Shown piece after piece: positions 1-10,867 of a stretch of DNA of 64,000 bases (its first letter is position 1; every line of letters starts with the position of its first letter). The notes beneath the pieces were generated by a model that had not been told where the DNA came from, did not search any database, and saw only the letters and a program-made list of their open reading frames with translations. The stretch is from Aralia elata (lineage: Eukaryota > Streptophyta > Magnoliopsida > Apiales > Araliaceae): contig CM068388.1 in assembly GCA_034770075.1 (NCBI GenBank), positions 16,921,206-16,985,205 of the forward strand, read 5' to 3'. Both the position numbers and the translations under genes were made by a program.

Positions 1-5
1 TACTA

Positions 6-263
6 CTCCCTCCGTCCCAAATTAATTGTTTTTCTAGGATTTTTTTAAGTTAAATTGACTATTTTTAAAATTAATAATTAAACATATATAAATATATTTC
101 TAAAATTATAAAAATTGAAATTAGTAATAAATTGTATATACTTTCTTTTGGTTATAATATCTTCACTTATATGTTAGCAAAAATAGTAAAAAGATTAATT
201 TTAAAAATAGTCAATTTGACTTTAAAAGGTCCTAGAAAAGCAATTAATTTGGGACGGAGAGAG
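6..263. mobile_element. Stowaway-like MITE
   Basis: A 258-bp element with terminal inverted repeats of about 35 bp. The left end reads CTCCCTCCGTCCC and the right end GGGACGGAGAGAG. The match continues inward through AAATTAATTG and TTTTCTAGG on both arms. It is flanked by TA on each side (4-5 and 264-265), the target duplication of Tc1/mariner-type elements. The interior is AT-rich and non-coding, so it would need a transposase in trans. TIR sequence and TA target fit the Stowaway group. Confidence 0.85.
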
Positions 264-611
264 TAAGCAATAAAAAAAAAAATAGTAAATAAATCCTTCT
301 TCTTCTCTTTTTTGAATAATTATCGAGATTCATGACTTCTTTCTTACTATTTATTAGTTAACTCTCTTGCCATTAATTTAGGCAATTGGTAATACCAGAC
401 TAATAATTATGTTGTTAAATTAATAAGTATTGTTAAAAGTATAAAATGTTGTTAAAATAAGTGTAAAAGTGTTTTTAAATACATATTTGCTTCTGGCATT
501 ATCAGCCGCCTTAATTTGTAAACAAACATAGAATCATTGTTTTTAATGCACATTATATTACTGGGCTTTTAAAACATAGGGGCACTCTTGTCATTTCACT
601 TTGAATTAGCC
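264..611. other. Intergenic AT-rich upstream region
   Basis: Between the MITE and the TATA box of the inhibitor gene I see AT-rich sequence with no convincing ORF. It presumably contains the upstream promoter of the gene. I recognise no specific cis-element well enough to call one. Confidence 0.5.
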
Positions 612-619
612 TATAAAAA
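612..619 (+). promoter_or_regulatory. TATA box of the inhibitor gene
   Basis: TATAAAAA lies 88 bp before the ATG at 707. With usual plant spacing, transcription would start near 640-650, giving a short leader rich in TC and CT runs. An out-of-frame ATG at 640 would fall at or before that start, so it is probably not in the mRNA. Confidence 0.7.
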
Positions 620-706
620 GAGGCAACACCTCTATTAGCATGGCACATCATTCTAATTCAATTATTAGCTCAATCAATCTCTCCTTCATCTCTTTTCTCT
701 GTTGCA

Positions 707-1237
707 ATGTTGAAGAATACTCCAATCTCTCTCATGACATTTTTCTTTCTGGTTCACCTCCTCTTAAGCTCATATTTAGCCATGGCCCAAAAGAAAGACA
801 ATAATCTCATACAAAACACATGCAAGAGCACCCCTAATTATGCACTTTGTGTCTCAACTTTAAGATCGTACCCAAAAAGCTCCCGCGCAGATGTAACGGG
901 CTTAGGTCTCATCATAATCAATGCAGTAAAAGCCAAGTCCACGGTGGAGTTACAGAGTATTACTCGGCTTTCAGATTCCAACCCGAATCTGAAAAAGCAG
1001 TTAAGTGAGTGCGTGGAAGATTACAAAATAATTTTGAGTGATTTAATACCAGAAGCAGTTCAAGCTTTAACTTTGGGTGATCCAAAATTTGGTGAAGACG
1101 GGATGAATGGAGTTGTACATGTCGCTGACCAATGTGTACGAAGTTTCCGGGCACTCCACTCGCCCATACCTAGTAATAATAAACTTGTGCATGATCTATC
1201 TCTTGTGGCTGTATCCATTATAAGACTATTGCTTTAA
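707..1237 (+). CDS. Plant invertase/pectin methylesterase inhibitor (PMEI-domain protein)
   Basis: This 176-residue single-exon protein has the layout of the PMEI/C-VIF family. Residues 1-27 form a hydrophobic signal peptide ending SYLAMA. A four-helix inhibitor domain of about 145 residues follows. The four conserved cysteines are at residues 39, 48, 102 and 143, with CKSTPNYALC forming the N-terminal hairpin and LSECVEDY and VADQCVRSF the second pair. The product should be secreted to the cell wall or vacuole and block either pectin methylesterase or acid invertase; sequence alone does not decide which. The length is normal for the family and no frame damage is visible. A TATA box lies at 612-619 and AATAAA-like signals follow within about 80 bp of the stop. 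It is the only intact host gene in the window, with a MITE on each side. Confidence 0.9.
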   Translation: MLKNTPISLMTFFFLVHLLLSSYLAMAQKKDNNLIQNTCKSTPNYALCVSTLRSYPKSSRADVTGLGLIIINAVKAKSTVELQSITRLSDSNPNLKKQLSECVEDYKIILSDLIPEAVQALTLGDPKFGEDGMNGVVHVADQCVRSFRALHSPIPSNNKLVHDLSLVAVSIIRLLL

Positions 1238-1334
1238 TCAATTATTAAGGGGAATATACATGTAATTTCTTATATCCATACTATCTATAATTAAATAACC
1301 AATGAAACTCATTGTTTAACTGTTTTTATATATA

Positions 1335-1754
1335 TTCCATCCGTCCCTTAATATACGTCATTTTAGATGTTCTTTATTTTTCTTAATTATTTGTCGTTTG
1401 ATATAATTTAAGAGAATTAGTCACCTAATTTTTTGAGATATTTATTCACCTAGTTTTCAAGTACCGTAAATTGTGAGGAAGAGAGAGTGGAGAGGATTTC
1501 TAAATAATCGGATAAGTTGTTTTATGGGAAAAGAGAGAGAGAAAGAGAATAGGAGTAAATAAGACCAATGAGTTGTTTAACAAAAAAAATATGGAAAAAT
1601 GTTATAGATAAGAGAGAGTATGAGATAACTATGGAAATTATGGAAATTTATGTGTATTATAGACAATTGATATTATATTTATTAATGCTATACAATCATT
1701 TCTTTAATTCTTGTGCATAACTCTAAAATGACATATATTGAGGGACGGAGAGAG
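1335..1754. mobile_element. Second Stowaway-like MITE
   Basis: A 420-bp non-coding element. The left end contains CCATCCGTCCCTTAATATA and CGTCATTTTAGA. The right end contains TCTAAAATGACATATATTGA followed by GGGACGGAGAGAG. The arms are imperfect inverted repeats of about 34 bp flanked by TA (1333-1334 and 1755-1756). The TIR core matches the MITE at 6-263, but the interiors differ and this one is longer. It starts about 100 bp after the stop of the inhibitor gene and so may affect its 3' end. Confidence 0.8.
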
Positions 1755-1998
1755 TATAGTCGAATGAAGTAGGCCTTGGGATTATAAATACATTCTAGCA
1801 TTTATATGGCACAGATCATGTCTACGTAATTAAAATAAGGATGTGTACACATCCAAATTATACATTCAAAAACGCACTCAAGTGTAAAATAATAAAAAAA
1901 GAGGAGAGAAAATTTTGTGGAGAGAGATGAGAGAAATATTTTGTTAGGGAAAGTATATATCTAGAAATACATTTGTAACTTAGAAAATATAGGATGTC

Positions 1999-2048
<50 letters not shown>

Positions 2049-2091
2049 CTCATATGTTGTAAACGAGAATTGTAAACGCAGAAAATTAATA
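1755..2091. other. Host flank, AT-rich, no gene seen
   Basis: Host sequence between the second MITE and the end of the copia LTR. It has AG-rich stretches and a TA microsatellite (2002-2046). I see no ORF or RNA gene. Confidence 0.5.
2002..2046. repeat. (AT)n microsatellite
   Basis: About 22 uninterrupted AT units, just outside the end of the copia LTR. Confidence 0.95.
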
Positions 2092-2158
2092 TGTTAAGGC
2101 TAGTACTTTGTATTATGTCCTTAAGACAATTATGCCCTCCTTATTGGTACTTAGAGTT
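2092..2158 (-). mobile_element. Terminal piece of a copia 3' LTR (U5 end), split by insertion
   Basis: Read on the minus strand this continues the copia LTR whose other part is 19576-20435. It contains ATTGTCTTAAGGAC, a string typical of copia U5 regions, and ends TAACA, the inverse of the LTR start TGTTA at 20435. The last five bases (GAGTT, 2154-2158) match AAGTT at 19576-19580 with one mismatch. They are read as the target duplication of the LTR block inserted between them. The two LTR parts add up to about 920 bp. Confidence 0.7.
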
Positions 2159-2237
2159 TGTGACAACTCAGATTTTCAGTAATTATTAAATAAGAATTTA
2201 ATAAATAAAATTCTTATTATGAGAGGTGTCATATTCA

Positions 2238-2241
<4 letters not shown>

Positions 2242-2297
<56 letters not shown>
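2242..2297. repeat. (AT)n(GT)n compound microsatellite
   Basis: About 14 AT units run directly into about 14 GT units inside the LTR sequence. Confidence 0.95.
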
Positions 2298-2300
<3 letters not shown>

Positions 2301-4113
2301 ATTTTGAAATATGTGGTGTGAAGAGATTAAGTGTGAATATAGAAGAGAAATATATATTTATATATTGGGAAAATGAAGTTTAATAGTTAGTTAAACCATT
2401 GAAGAAAGTAAATGAAGTTGGTATAAAAAGGAAATTAACTGAATATTATTAGTAGAAAATTATATTATGAAATAATATAATTTGATTATTACGTCTTGTT
2501 AGCAATGGAATTGTTATGAATTAAGTTTCATAAATAATGAGAGTAATTCACTTAATTAAAGTAGTGAATTAATGTAAATATATAATTGTTTTAATAAAAT
2601 GAGAAAGCAATGTGTTACATATAAATGTAATATGTGAATGTAATTCGATTGTGAATTTCGTAAATTGAATCTTTATTAATATTATTCTGTGTTATGTGTT
2701 TGAAGGTTTATTATAACCTATGATGGGTATGTGATAATTTTTTAGTGTTGTTATTTCATGGTATTGATTAAATCATTTAGAGGAATAGCGCTAAAACACT
2801 ATTTACGCAATAACGCGTTTTCGATTTTTCCTAATTTCGTCAAAGCGTTAATGATGGGGATTAATAATCCAAGATTGGGATTTAATTTGAAGCCCAATTG
2901 GATTTAATTAGGAGCCCAACTGAATTAGTAAGTTAAAGCCCAAGAGATTATGAATAGTGGCCCAAAATGGGAGCGCAAGACCCACGGGTCGAACCCATGA
3001 CCCGAACCCACAACCCATGACCCATGAGGGGAAATGGGTCACAAAATCTACAACATAGAGAGGGAGAGAGCGGGCGGGAGAAAGGAGGCAGAAGGGAGAG
3101 GGATTTATCGACCAAGCCTGGGTTAAAAACAATTCAACACTTGGGTAAGGAGAAAGGAGGGACAAGCTTGTGTGGAGGAACTCGGGAGAACATCCGCATA
3201 GGAGAACCAAAGCTCTCCCGTCCAAGACATGGGGAGCCGGCGATGGCTTGCACACTCAGCCCATGAAGGAGCTGAGCTTCTTCCTTCTATTAATAACATC
3301 CCTTGCATAACTTTCAGTCCTTTCCATTTCACAAGCAAAGAACTAGTAAGAACATGCAAAGAAACTAGAGAGAGAAAGTAGAGAGAGAGAGGGTCGGGTG
3401 GAAGGAGAGAAGAAGAAGAAGGAGAAGAAGGAGAAGAAGATAAAGTTCAGCCTCTGTAACAACCCTCCAACACTAAGAAGAAAGCTACAAAAAGTAAGTA
3501 CCCGAAACCTAGCTCATTGTCCATAGTTTTAAGCTTTCTAGCTTAGCCTTAGTTCGTTAATGGTAGATGTTGTTGTGATTGCTGTGATTGTTGTTGGTTG
3601 TTAATGGACGAATATGTATGTTCTTAGTACCTTAAAACATCTATTAATAGCATCCAAAAGTGGAACAAAAGAAAGAAAACTATACCTATACATAAAGGAG
3701 AGAGAAATAGACTGTACGGACTGGTCTTTGATTTAATTCTGGTATTGTTGTGTTTTGTGTTTAATTATGAGCTTCTAGGTAAGTGTAGTACACTCAGTAA
3801 GGAAGCCATAGGCTTTTGAACTATCCCATTTCGACTTCGTATGAAGAAGTTATGGCGATTTTATAAAGATATATCAAGTTCGTAAAAATACGCAGAAAAC
3901 TGGTTGAGTAGGCTTTTTGGAGCTTAGATTCAGACTTGTTATAGAGTTCGAGAGATTATGAATTTAGGATATGTTGTAATGTGTAGCAAGATCTAGAGAA
4001 TGACTCAAGAACGGACTCATTTCGATAAGGGATGAAGAAGTTATGAAGCTACGAATCAGTTGTGGCACGAACCCAAAATTAGGAACCCAGAAATCTGCCA
4101 ATTTTCCACAAAA

Positions 4114-4389
4114 TATGAATGGCGCAGCTGCGCCATTCATAAGGCTTAAATCAGCGCAGCTGCGCCGCCTATCAAAACCGTCGCTAAAAAGGCCCCGGCG
4201 CAACAGCGCCGCTAATAACTCACAAACTGGCGCAACAGTGCCACAAAAATGCCGTCGTTTTATGGCCACGGCGCAGCAGCGCCGTTACCAAGGGATAAGC
4301 CAGCGCAGCTGCGCTCGCTATGCAATAGCTGGGGGAAATTGTCGGTGCAACTGTGCCACTTGTAGGCTTAGACACGGCGCAACAATGCC
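4114..4389. repeat. Cluster of eight GC-rich self-complementary motifs
   Basis: Motifs of the form GGCGCAGCTGCGCC start at 4121, 4153, 4197, 4229, 4270, 4302, 4344 and 4376, some with CAACAG or CAACTG at the centre. Spacing is 32-44 bp in otherwise AT-rich LTR. The first is the core of a perfect 28-bp palindrome (4114-4141). The cluster lies well downstream of the presumed transcription start of the LTR, so it would be in the leader RNA. Confidence 0.85.
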
Positions 4390-5896
4390 GAGTCGGGTCA
4401 GGACCCAATGAAGAATGCTAATGGGTCTGCAAGGAAGGAAATGATAAAAAATGACTAGAACAATGCTATAATTATATCATGACCCTATAGTAAGACCTAT
4501 AGAACATGGTTTAGGGTTATTTTTAAATAAATCGAATAAATTAATTGCAATTTACGTTTGGCTTCCAGGGGCGCTGCCCCCTTACATCCCTGCTAGCTCA
4601 CCGGGGAGCTGGACAACCGCTCGCTCACCTGGGAGTGAGACCCCCGATTGGGTAGTCGTAGTGGCAATTGATGTCTGTAATGAACCAAGAGAACTTTTAA
4701 AAAAGTATAACGTGTTGATTAATGTATACCAATGTTTGGCATCTATTGTGAGACTAATTGGTATGTGAATATATGCTTAAATGTGTAGGACATATTTAAA
4801 GGACGATTAACGTCAAATAATAGCAAACGCTTAAGGCAAGTTTTCTAACGTTTGTCGAACCCTTGTGTTGGGCAAGTTTATTTGATTTATTTGATTATAT
4901 TCTCATGACTCTCATGCGATGTTTGAAGTTCCAATTTACGCAAAATATATGGTTGTATGAATTCCTTACTTATGTAAATCTTTTAGTATTTGCACAAGTA
5001 TTCAAGCTACGTTATGATATAAATTGTTGAAACTTTCAAGTTCAATTATGCATGAACTATTTAAGAAGAGCGTCGATGCCATTTGTTTCGGCTAGATAGA
5101 TTTTGAAGTGTTTTTATTGATTTGTTAAATAAATCCTTAAAATGTTGTTGATGATTAAGTAGAGCTATCCAACCGAATTGTTTTAGTTAGAATTCTGGGG
5201 CATGAATGAGATGAACAACCCTAATATTAGGGGCAGTTTTAGTCAGTTATCCTGACAAGGCCAAGAGGCGCCTAAACAAACGCATATAGTCGTTTCCACC
5301 TAGAGTGTTGATCAACATTGAGTACAATGGGCTAATCACCTAGAAGTGCTCGTAAGTCAGATGGTTTACAGTAAATTAACTGTTTAAACCCTTTTAAAAG
5401 ATGAAAAGAATGTTCAAAGTCTTGTGACCACTCCATGTCGTTTCAAAAATATATTTTTAAAATAAAAGCACAGTATTATTCTTGTTATTCAGAATGGCTC
5501 GCAACTATTGTTCCAATTGTAGAGTAAAGAAGTGATATAATTATTGATGTTGTTGTTATTCAACTATTATACTTGCTGGGGAATTGAATGCTCATTCTTG
5601 CTTTTGAATTAAAACATTGCAGCTAAGGGTGAGCAGGTCGAAGGTTCCGGTAAGGACAAGGGAAAGGACAAGATGAACGTCTAGATGGCGTCGTAGTTTA
5701 TTTGTAATAGTAATGATGTAATATTAAGACTTATTATGTATTATGAATGATGTGTCGGTTGTAGAACATGGGATTGAGACTAAGACATATTGTAATAGCT
5801 TAGTAATTACATTTATGTCTGTTATGTGTTATGAAATGGGTAGTACTGTGGAGCACTGGGCCCGGGTTTGAAGGTACCCGGATTTGGGGCATCACA

Positions 5897-7017
5897 AGCT
5901 TATTTTGCATAAGGCAGAGTTTGAGAGTTCAGAGAAAGAGAGGAATTGAGGGAGAAGGAATTCTCTGTGAATTTGAGAAGAAACTCTGAGAGGTCTAAGA
6001 GGAAGAAGAGAAGCAATCAACAAACCTTATCACCTAGTTAAGTTTAAGAGGTATAAACTACTCCTAAGTTTTTGTCATTGTTTATTTAAGTTTGTCTCTG
6101 TAATGGGTTTTGATGAATGATTTGATGAGGAATTGTATATATGGGATTGTGTGTTTAACTAGTCTGTTATACATCATCTATAATTGATTTTGTGTCAGTC
6201 AAATCCATGAAAACATGTTTTAAAATAAAGAATTTGAGTTTTGTGGAAGTATGCATATTTTGGTCTATTTTAGAGACTAAAATTGGTGATGGATTATATT
6301 AATATGTTGAGAAACGAAAACAATGCAAGTTAAACGGATCGATTTTGTTGAATATCGAATTCGTGGTGAATGATTCCGCTAAGTATGTCAAAATATGGAA
6401 ATTATCATGTTTTGTTGTGTGGTTTGGTAATGGAAGCATGTCCCAGGTCATATAGACTTGTTATATGTTAGCTAAGAAGTCTAATAAGGGGATTGGTGAG
6501 ATAAATATTGGGGTTCTGCTGATACAGAGCCTGTCTTGGTCAGTTGTCGAAGTGGCGCAACTGCGCCACTTCCCAAGCCAAAACCAGTGCAGCTGCGTTG
6601 GTCTCCACTAATGCCAAAAATATATATTTTTCTTATAATCTGAACTTTTGGGCGTATGTATTAAAGTACCTTATGCTCTATTACGATTCTTAAATAATTT
6701 TCGGATTGATTATGACGAATTAGCTTAATCTAGTATGATTTGTTAAGAATATTCTAATAAAAATACTAAAATATTTTGAATATAATTATGGTGAAGTTAA
6801 ACTGGTGTAAAGGCTTCTAAAGTCTTGTGGTTATATGCTAAGTTAGCTATCACAGTACCCTAGCATGAGAGGGGTTGGACTGAGTTTGAAAAACTTAGTT
6901 CTGGACTTAACAGGGAGTAGTGCAGCTGCGCCACTCCCAGGGCCAAATACAACGCAGTTACGTCGTGCTGCAGAGTTACCAAGGAGCTTTGTTTGTTAAA
7001 TTGAACCTAGAGGTATG
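5897..7017 (+). mobile_element. Middle part of the outer Tekay-type LTR
   Basis: This resembles the central part of the LTRs at 22026 and 30941: an AG-rich presumed leader, a stretch with ATGCAAGTTAAACGG and a degenerate palindrome group (GGCGCAACTGCGCC at about 6552, and others near 6588, 6920 and 6950). It stops at 7017, where the minus-strand Tekay element begins, and resumes at 18591. The five bases before the element (GTATG) pair with ATATG at 18591-18595. Confidence 0.65.
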
Positions 7018-9462
7018 TGTGACACCCTCAAATCCGGGTACTTCATCCCCACAGGATTTGGTGTTCACTATTCAAATAAATCACATCACATCTAACTACC
7101 CATAAAAGGATATAAATGAAAACTCTTAACTGAAATAGAAATACTCCCATGAAAGGGTTACAACATCATAATAAAATCAATCCCAGGTCATCTAACCTTA
7201 AATAAAACATTAATGTGGAAACATAACATAATCAACATAAGTTTTATACATAAACATCTTTTAAATAATTTAAACAAGTCTTCATCACTTGTTCGCCTTG
7301 CCTTTTCCCTTACTAGTGGAGGGCTCGTCAATTCTTTCGACCTTAGCTGCAATGTTATTATGCAAGAGTGAGCAAACAATTGCCCACAAGTATAACAATA
7401 ATAATAATAACATGCGAGTAATCAATGGAAACTGAACGATAGAAAGCTTGACTTTTGAATCAAGATTAGAAAATAAGAATCAAAAGTATATCGGAGGGTC
7501 ACAAGACCATGAACTATGTCCTAGGTTATCAAGTATTTTTACTTTAAACCTTTAACAGTCGTAAGACTATGTGGAGCTTCTTCTCGTACTTAGGGGGATC
7601 AGCCCTACGTACCATGTATGTGCACAAACGTCTTAACGCTATCGCATAATATAATCCCCTATAATAGGGTTGTTTGTCTCAGTTTTGACATAAGAATCCG
7701 CACCGAAGGAAGTTCGGTTTGGATAAGCTTCAAAAATAGTTCTAGAATTTAGAACGCTCATCAACTATGGACTAGTCGAATCAAAGAGGGTTCGCTAGCC
7801 ATTCAAGGTTTCAATATAGTAATGTAAACGATATTTAAATCAAAGTTTGAATCTCAATGAATACAACTGAATAAACATTGAATAACCGAGGTATTACTTC
7901 AAAGAAATTAGAACGTCTCATTCGGAATTATAAACTTGAATAAAGAAGAGTAAGAAACTTGCTCAATATGAGAATAGGATTTATGAACTTGCTCAATGAA
8001 ATTAGAGTTATAGAACTTTGCATAACGATAACGAGTCAGGGATAGAAAACTTGTGTATTAGTAATAAGTTAAGGATAAGATACTTGCCTGACACGTCTGC
8101 TACAATTAATATTATCTACTTTCTCTTTGAGTGACCTATACATTCAAGTCACATTGAACAATTAATATTCATAGCTCAACTAGTTGCTTCCTTTATTAAA
8201 CGATTGATTACTTCCGAAACATAACTTAAACCTACACTCTTAAACTCTTGTTATTCTTTTACATACTTATCATGTTGCATCATATATGTGAAATTATTTT
8301 ATTTCAAAATCTGGAAAAATTTTATTTTTTGGGTTTTTGACCCAACCTGACCCCGGTTATGACCCGGACCGGCGCTGTGGCGCTAGGATTTGGCCTTGAG
8401 CCGGCGCTGCGGTGCTGGCCTGACCCGGTCCCATAGAACCCAGGCGCTGCGGCGCCCGTTTTACACTATGCACCGGCGCCGCGGCGCCGCGATGCATAAT
8501 CAGTTCCTCAGTTTCGCGAAGACCACAAAGCAGGGCCATACACTTCTAATTTCTTTGTCCATACAACAATTTAAAACATAATTCATTGGATTTATTACTC
8601 TAAAACAGTTTATAAACATCATATAATGATTCGTACATGCATATTAATGATTACAAACAACTTTTCAACAATTTACTTATGAAACTCAATTAATAGAGAG
8701 CTTAAAAAATATACGTTCATGGAGAAAACTTAAAAACTTAACTTTAAAGTTTGAATCAAGAAATTACCTTTGATAAGTTATTTAGATTGATATAAGATGA
8801 AAGAAAGCTCTCTAATTTTCCAAACTCCTTCTTCAAACTCACAATCTCACAAGTTTTTTTTCTTTCTTTTTCTCCTTGTAGTCTCTAACTTTAGACTTAG
8901 GAAAATAATAATACTTATAAGGAAGGAAAATAATTATACGTATAAAATAACTGATGAGTACATGGGTGTCAGTTAAGCACATAATGGCTTTAACTGCTCC
9001 CATGTTCTTAAGGCCAAGTTTGGTTGTCACTTAAAAAAACTCCTTTTTAGTTTATTTTAATTAACTTGTTTATTATATTGTTTATTTGTCACACTTTAAT
9101 TAATCAAATTATATTATTTAATTTCAATTAAATAAAAGCCACTACTACTCATTAAATCAAGTTATCACATAATTAAAATTCTCATTATTTAATTATGATA
9201 AATCAATAAATCTCTAATTAATTATTAAATTAATTAGAACAACATTACAACTATTAAACAACTCATTTAATCATCCCAATTAAATTCACACTTCGAACTA
9301 TAAAATTATCCCACATTACTTAAATTAATGTAACACATTTAATTAAATTAATCCACAACAATTTCATCAAATATTTATTTAACTCAATAAATAAATAAGC
9401 ACAAATATTTATTTAATTCAATAAATATTTAAAGATCAAATATAAAAATCTCGTTCGTTACA
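7018..9462 (-). repeat. 3' LTR of the Tekay-like element
   Basis: A 2445-bp LTR, closely similar to 15741-18590. Compared with that copy it lacks about 340 bp: sequence matching 17370-17704 is missing at about 8565, between short AAT/CAAT-rich repeats. It has only five or six ATA units at 7396-7411, where the other LTR has a much longer array. The motif cluster with GGCGCTGCGGCGCC-like units lies at 8371-8486. Confidence 0.9.
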
Positions 9463-9474
9463 TCTTTTCCCCTT
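9463..9474 (-). other. Polypurine tract of the Tekay-like element
   Basis: In sense orientation AAAGGGGAAAAGA directly precedes the 3' LTR. Just upstream is GATTCTGGGGACAGAATCC, a string also found (GGGGACGGAATCC) before the 3' LTR of the gag-only element at 36150. Plus-strand DNA synthesis would be primed here. Confidence 0.75.
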
Positions 9475-9573
9475 TAAAAGGATTCTGTCCCCAGAATCAC
9501 GACTCAATTAATTCGTCCCGTTACATTCTCCCCTCCTTGCAAAGATTCTATCCCCATTATTGCTACACATAGA

Positions 9574-10029
9574 CTAAGCAAATAACTGAGAATAATTTTT
9601 CATCATCTGATCTTCGAGTTCCCACGTAGCTTCTTCAGCGTTGTGGTTCCTCCAGATTACCTTAACAGAATGTATAACTTTATTTCTGAGTACTTGTTCT
9701 TTCCTGTCAACTATCTGAACAGACACTTCTTCGTAAGATAGATCTTTTTCAAATTGCAGGGGTTCATATCCTATAACATGCTTGTAGTCGGGTTTGTATG
9801 GTCGTAACACCGAAACATGAAAAACGTTGTGAATATGTTCTAACGCCGGAGGTAAGGCTACCTCATACGCGACTTCACTAATTCTTCGCAACACTTCAAA
9901 GGGTCCAATGAACCTCGGGCTGAGTTTCCCCTTCTTACCAAATCGAATTTTCCCCTTCCAGGGAGACATTTTTCTAGAAAATGAAGCTACCAGATTCAAA
10001 TTCTCGATTCTTGCGGTGTTGATCATCAT
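9574..10029 (-). pseudogene. Integrase C-terminal domain with chromodomain (Tekay-like pol end)
   Basis: The frame covers the end of integrase (KLSPRFIGPFEVLRRI and FHVSVLRPYKPD) followed by a chromodomain (KVIWRNHNAEEATWELED). In chromoviruses this domain is thought to steer insertion to particular chromatin by binding modified histones. It is in a different frame from the integrase core. A one-base indel near 9970, within or beside an A run, separates them, and an in-frame stop lies in the upstream frame as well. The stop at the 3' end seems natural, about 110 bp before the polypurine tract. Confidence 0.85.
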
Positions 10030-10096
10030 ATTTCTTTTGCCTATCCTGAGCAGCTATCAGTCTCGTCCTGACCACTTTGATGATTTCGGCGGTCTG

Positions 10097-10834
10097 TTAT
10101 ACCAATTCTGGTCCTAGTAATTGACATTCGCCAATTTCATCCCAACATAATGGAGTTCTGCACTTTCTGCCGTACAACGCTTCGTAAGGCGGCATACCAA
10201 TACTTGCATGGCAACTATTATTGTAATCAAATTCTATCAATGGTAGATGATCGTCCCAATTCCCTTTGAAATCCATGATACAAACCCTTAACATATCCTC
10301 CAATATCTGGATCGTCCTTTCACTCTGGCCATCTATTTGAGGATGGTACGCCGTACTCATACGCAACTGTGTTCCCATGCATTCCTGTAATCGCTTCCAG
10401 AAGTTCGATGTGAAACTTGGATCTCGGTCAGAAACAATAGACACCAGAACACTGTGCCTTGAAACGATTTCTCTTACATATAATTTTGCCAACTGATCTA
10501 AGTTGAATTTGATTTTGATCGGTAAGAAGTGCGCTGATTTCGTCAGTTGATCCACGATAACCCAAACTGCGTCAAAACTTTTTTGAGTCGTCGGAAGACC
10601 TACTACAAAATCCATTGTAATGTGCTCCCATTTCCATTCAGGTATCTCTAACGGTTGTAATAACCCACTTGGCCTCTGATGTTCTGTTTTAACTTTTTGA
10701 CATGTCAAACACTTGGCCATACAATCGGCAACGTCCCGTTTCATAATCAGCCACCAGAAATGCTGTCGGAGATCTTGGTACATCTTCGTACTTCCCAAAT
10801 GAATCGAATATCTTGAACTATGAGCCTCGCCCAA
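10097..10834 (-). pseudogene. Integrase zinc-binding and catalytic core (Tekay-like pol)
   Basis: The HHCC zinc finger is visible as H5, H12, C42 and C45. The catalytic triad is D75 (TMDFVVG), D136 (VSDRDPSF) and E172 (GQSERTIQ), with the family's 35-residue D-E spacing. Integrase inserts the cDNA into host DNA. The core looks intact, but the frame is closed on both sides: a stop at 10868 precedes it and a TAA at 10097-10099 follows LGPELV, after which the same frame goes on into the C-terminal domain. The polyprotein is therefore broken. Confidence 0.9.
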
Positions 10835-10867
10835 AATTTTCTCCTTAACCTCTGATACTGGCGGAAC

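Larger units (their letters stand above)
2159..5896 (+). mobile_element. Tekay-type gypsy LTR sequence, probably two LTRs, one inserted in the other
   Basis: The block starts TGTGACAACTC and ends GGGGCATCACA. The left few hundred bases resemble the start of the LTR at 30941 (TGTGACAATCC, then AATAAGAATT and AAATTCTTATT). The right part runs through GCCCAAT-rich sequence, an AG-rich presumed leader (3050-3450), a palindrome cluster (4114-4389) and a Tekay-like 3' end. From the pairing of termini I infer that 2159 begins an outer LTR that resumes at 5897 and ends at 19575, and that a second LTR ending at 5896 is inserted in it. I could not find the left boundary or target duplication of the inner LTR, so a single 3.7-kb LTR remains possible. 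No coding region is credible here. Confidence 0.55.

Noticed and set aside
640..706. Upstream ATG before the inhibitor gene
   Set aside because: It is out of frame and about 27 bp from the TATA box, so probably at or before the transcription start.
2908..3359. Overlapping small ORFs on both strands in the LTR
   Set aside because: They lie in purine-rich leader-like LTR sequence, have no recognisable domain and overlap each other.
4043..4411. 122-codon ORF over the palindrome cluster
   Set aside because: The frame is kept open by the repeated GC motifs; the product is low-complexity with no family resemblance.
3153..5900. AAGCT near 3153 and after 5893 as the target duplication of the inner LTR
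   Set aside because: The LTR would not start TG and end CA, and a five-base match over such a range is expected by chance.
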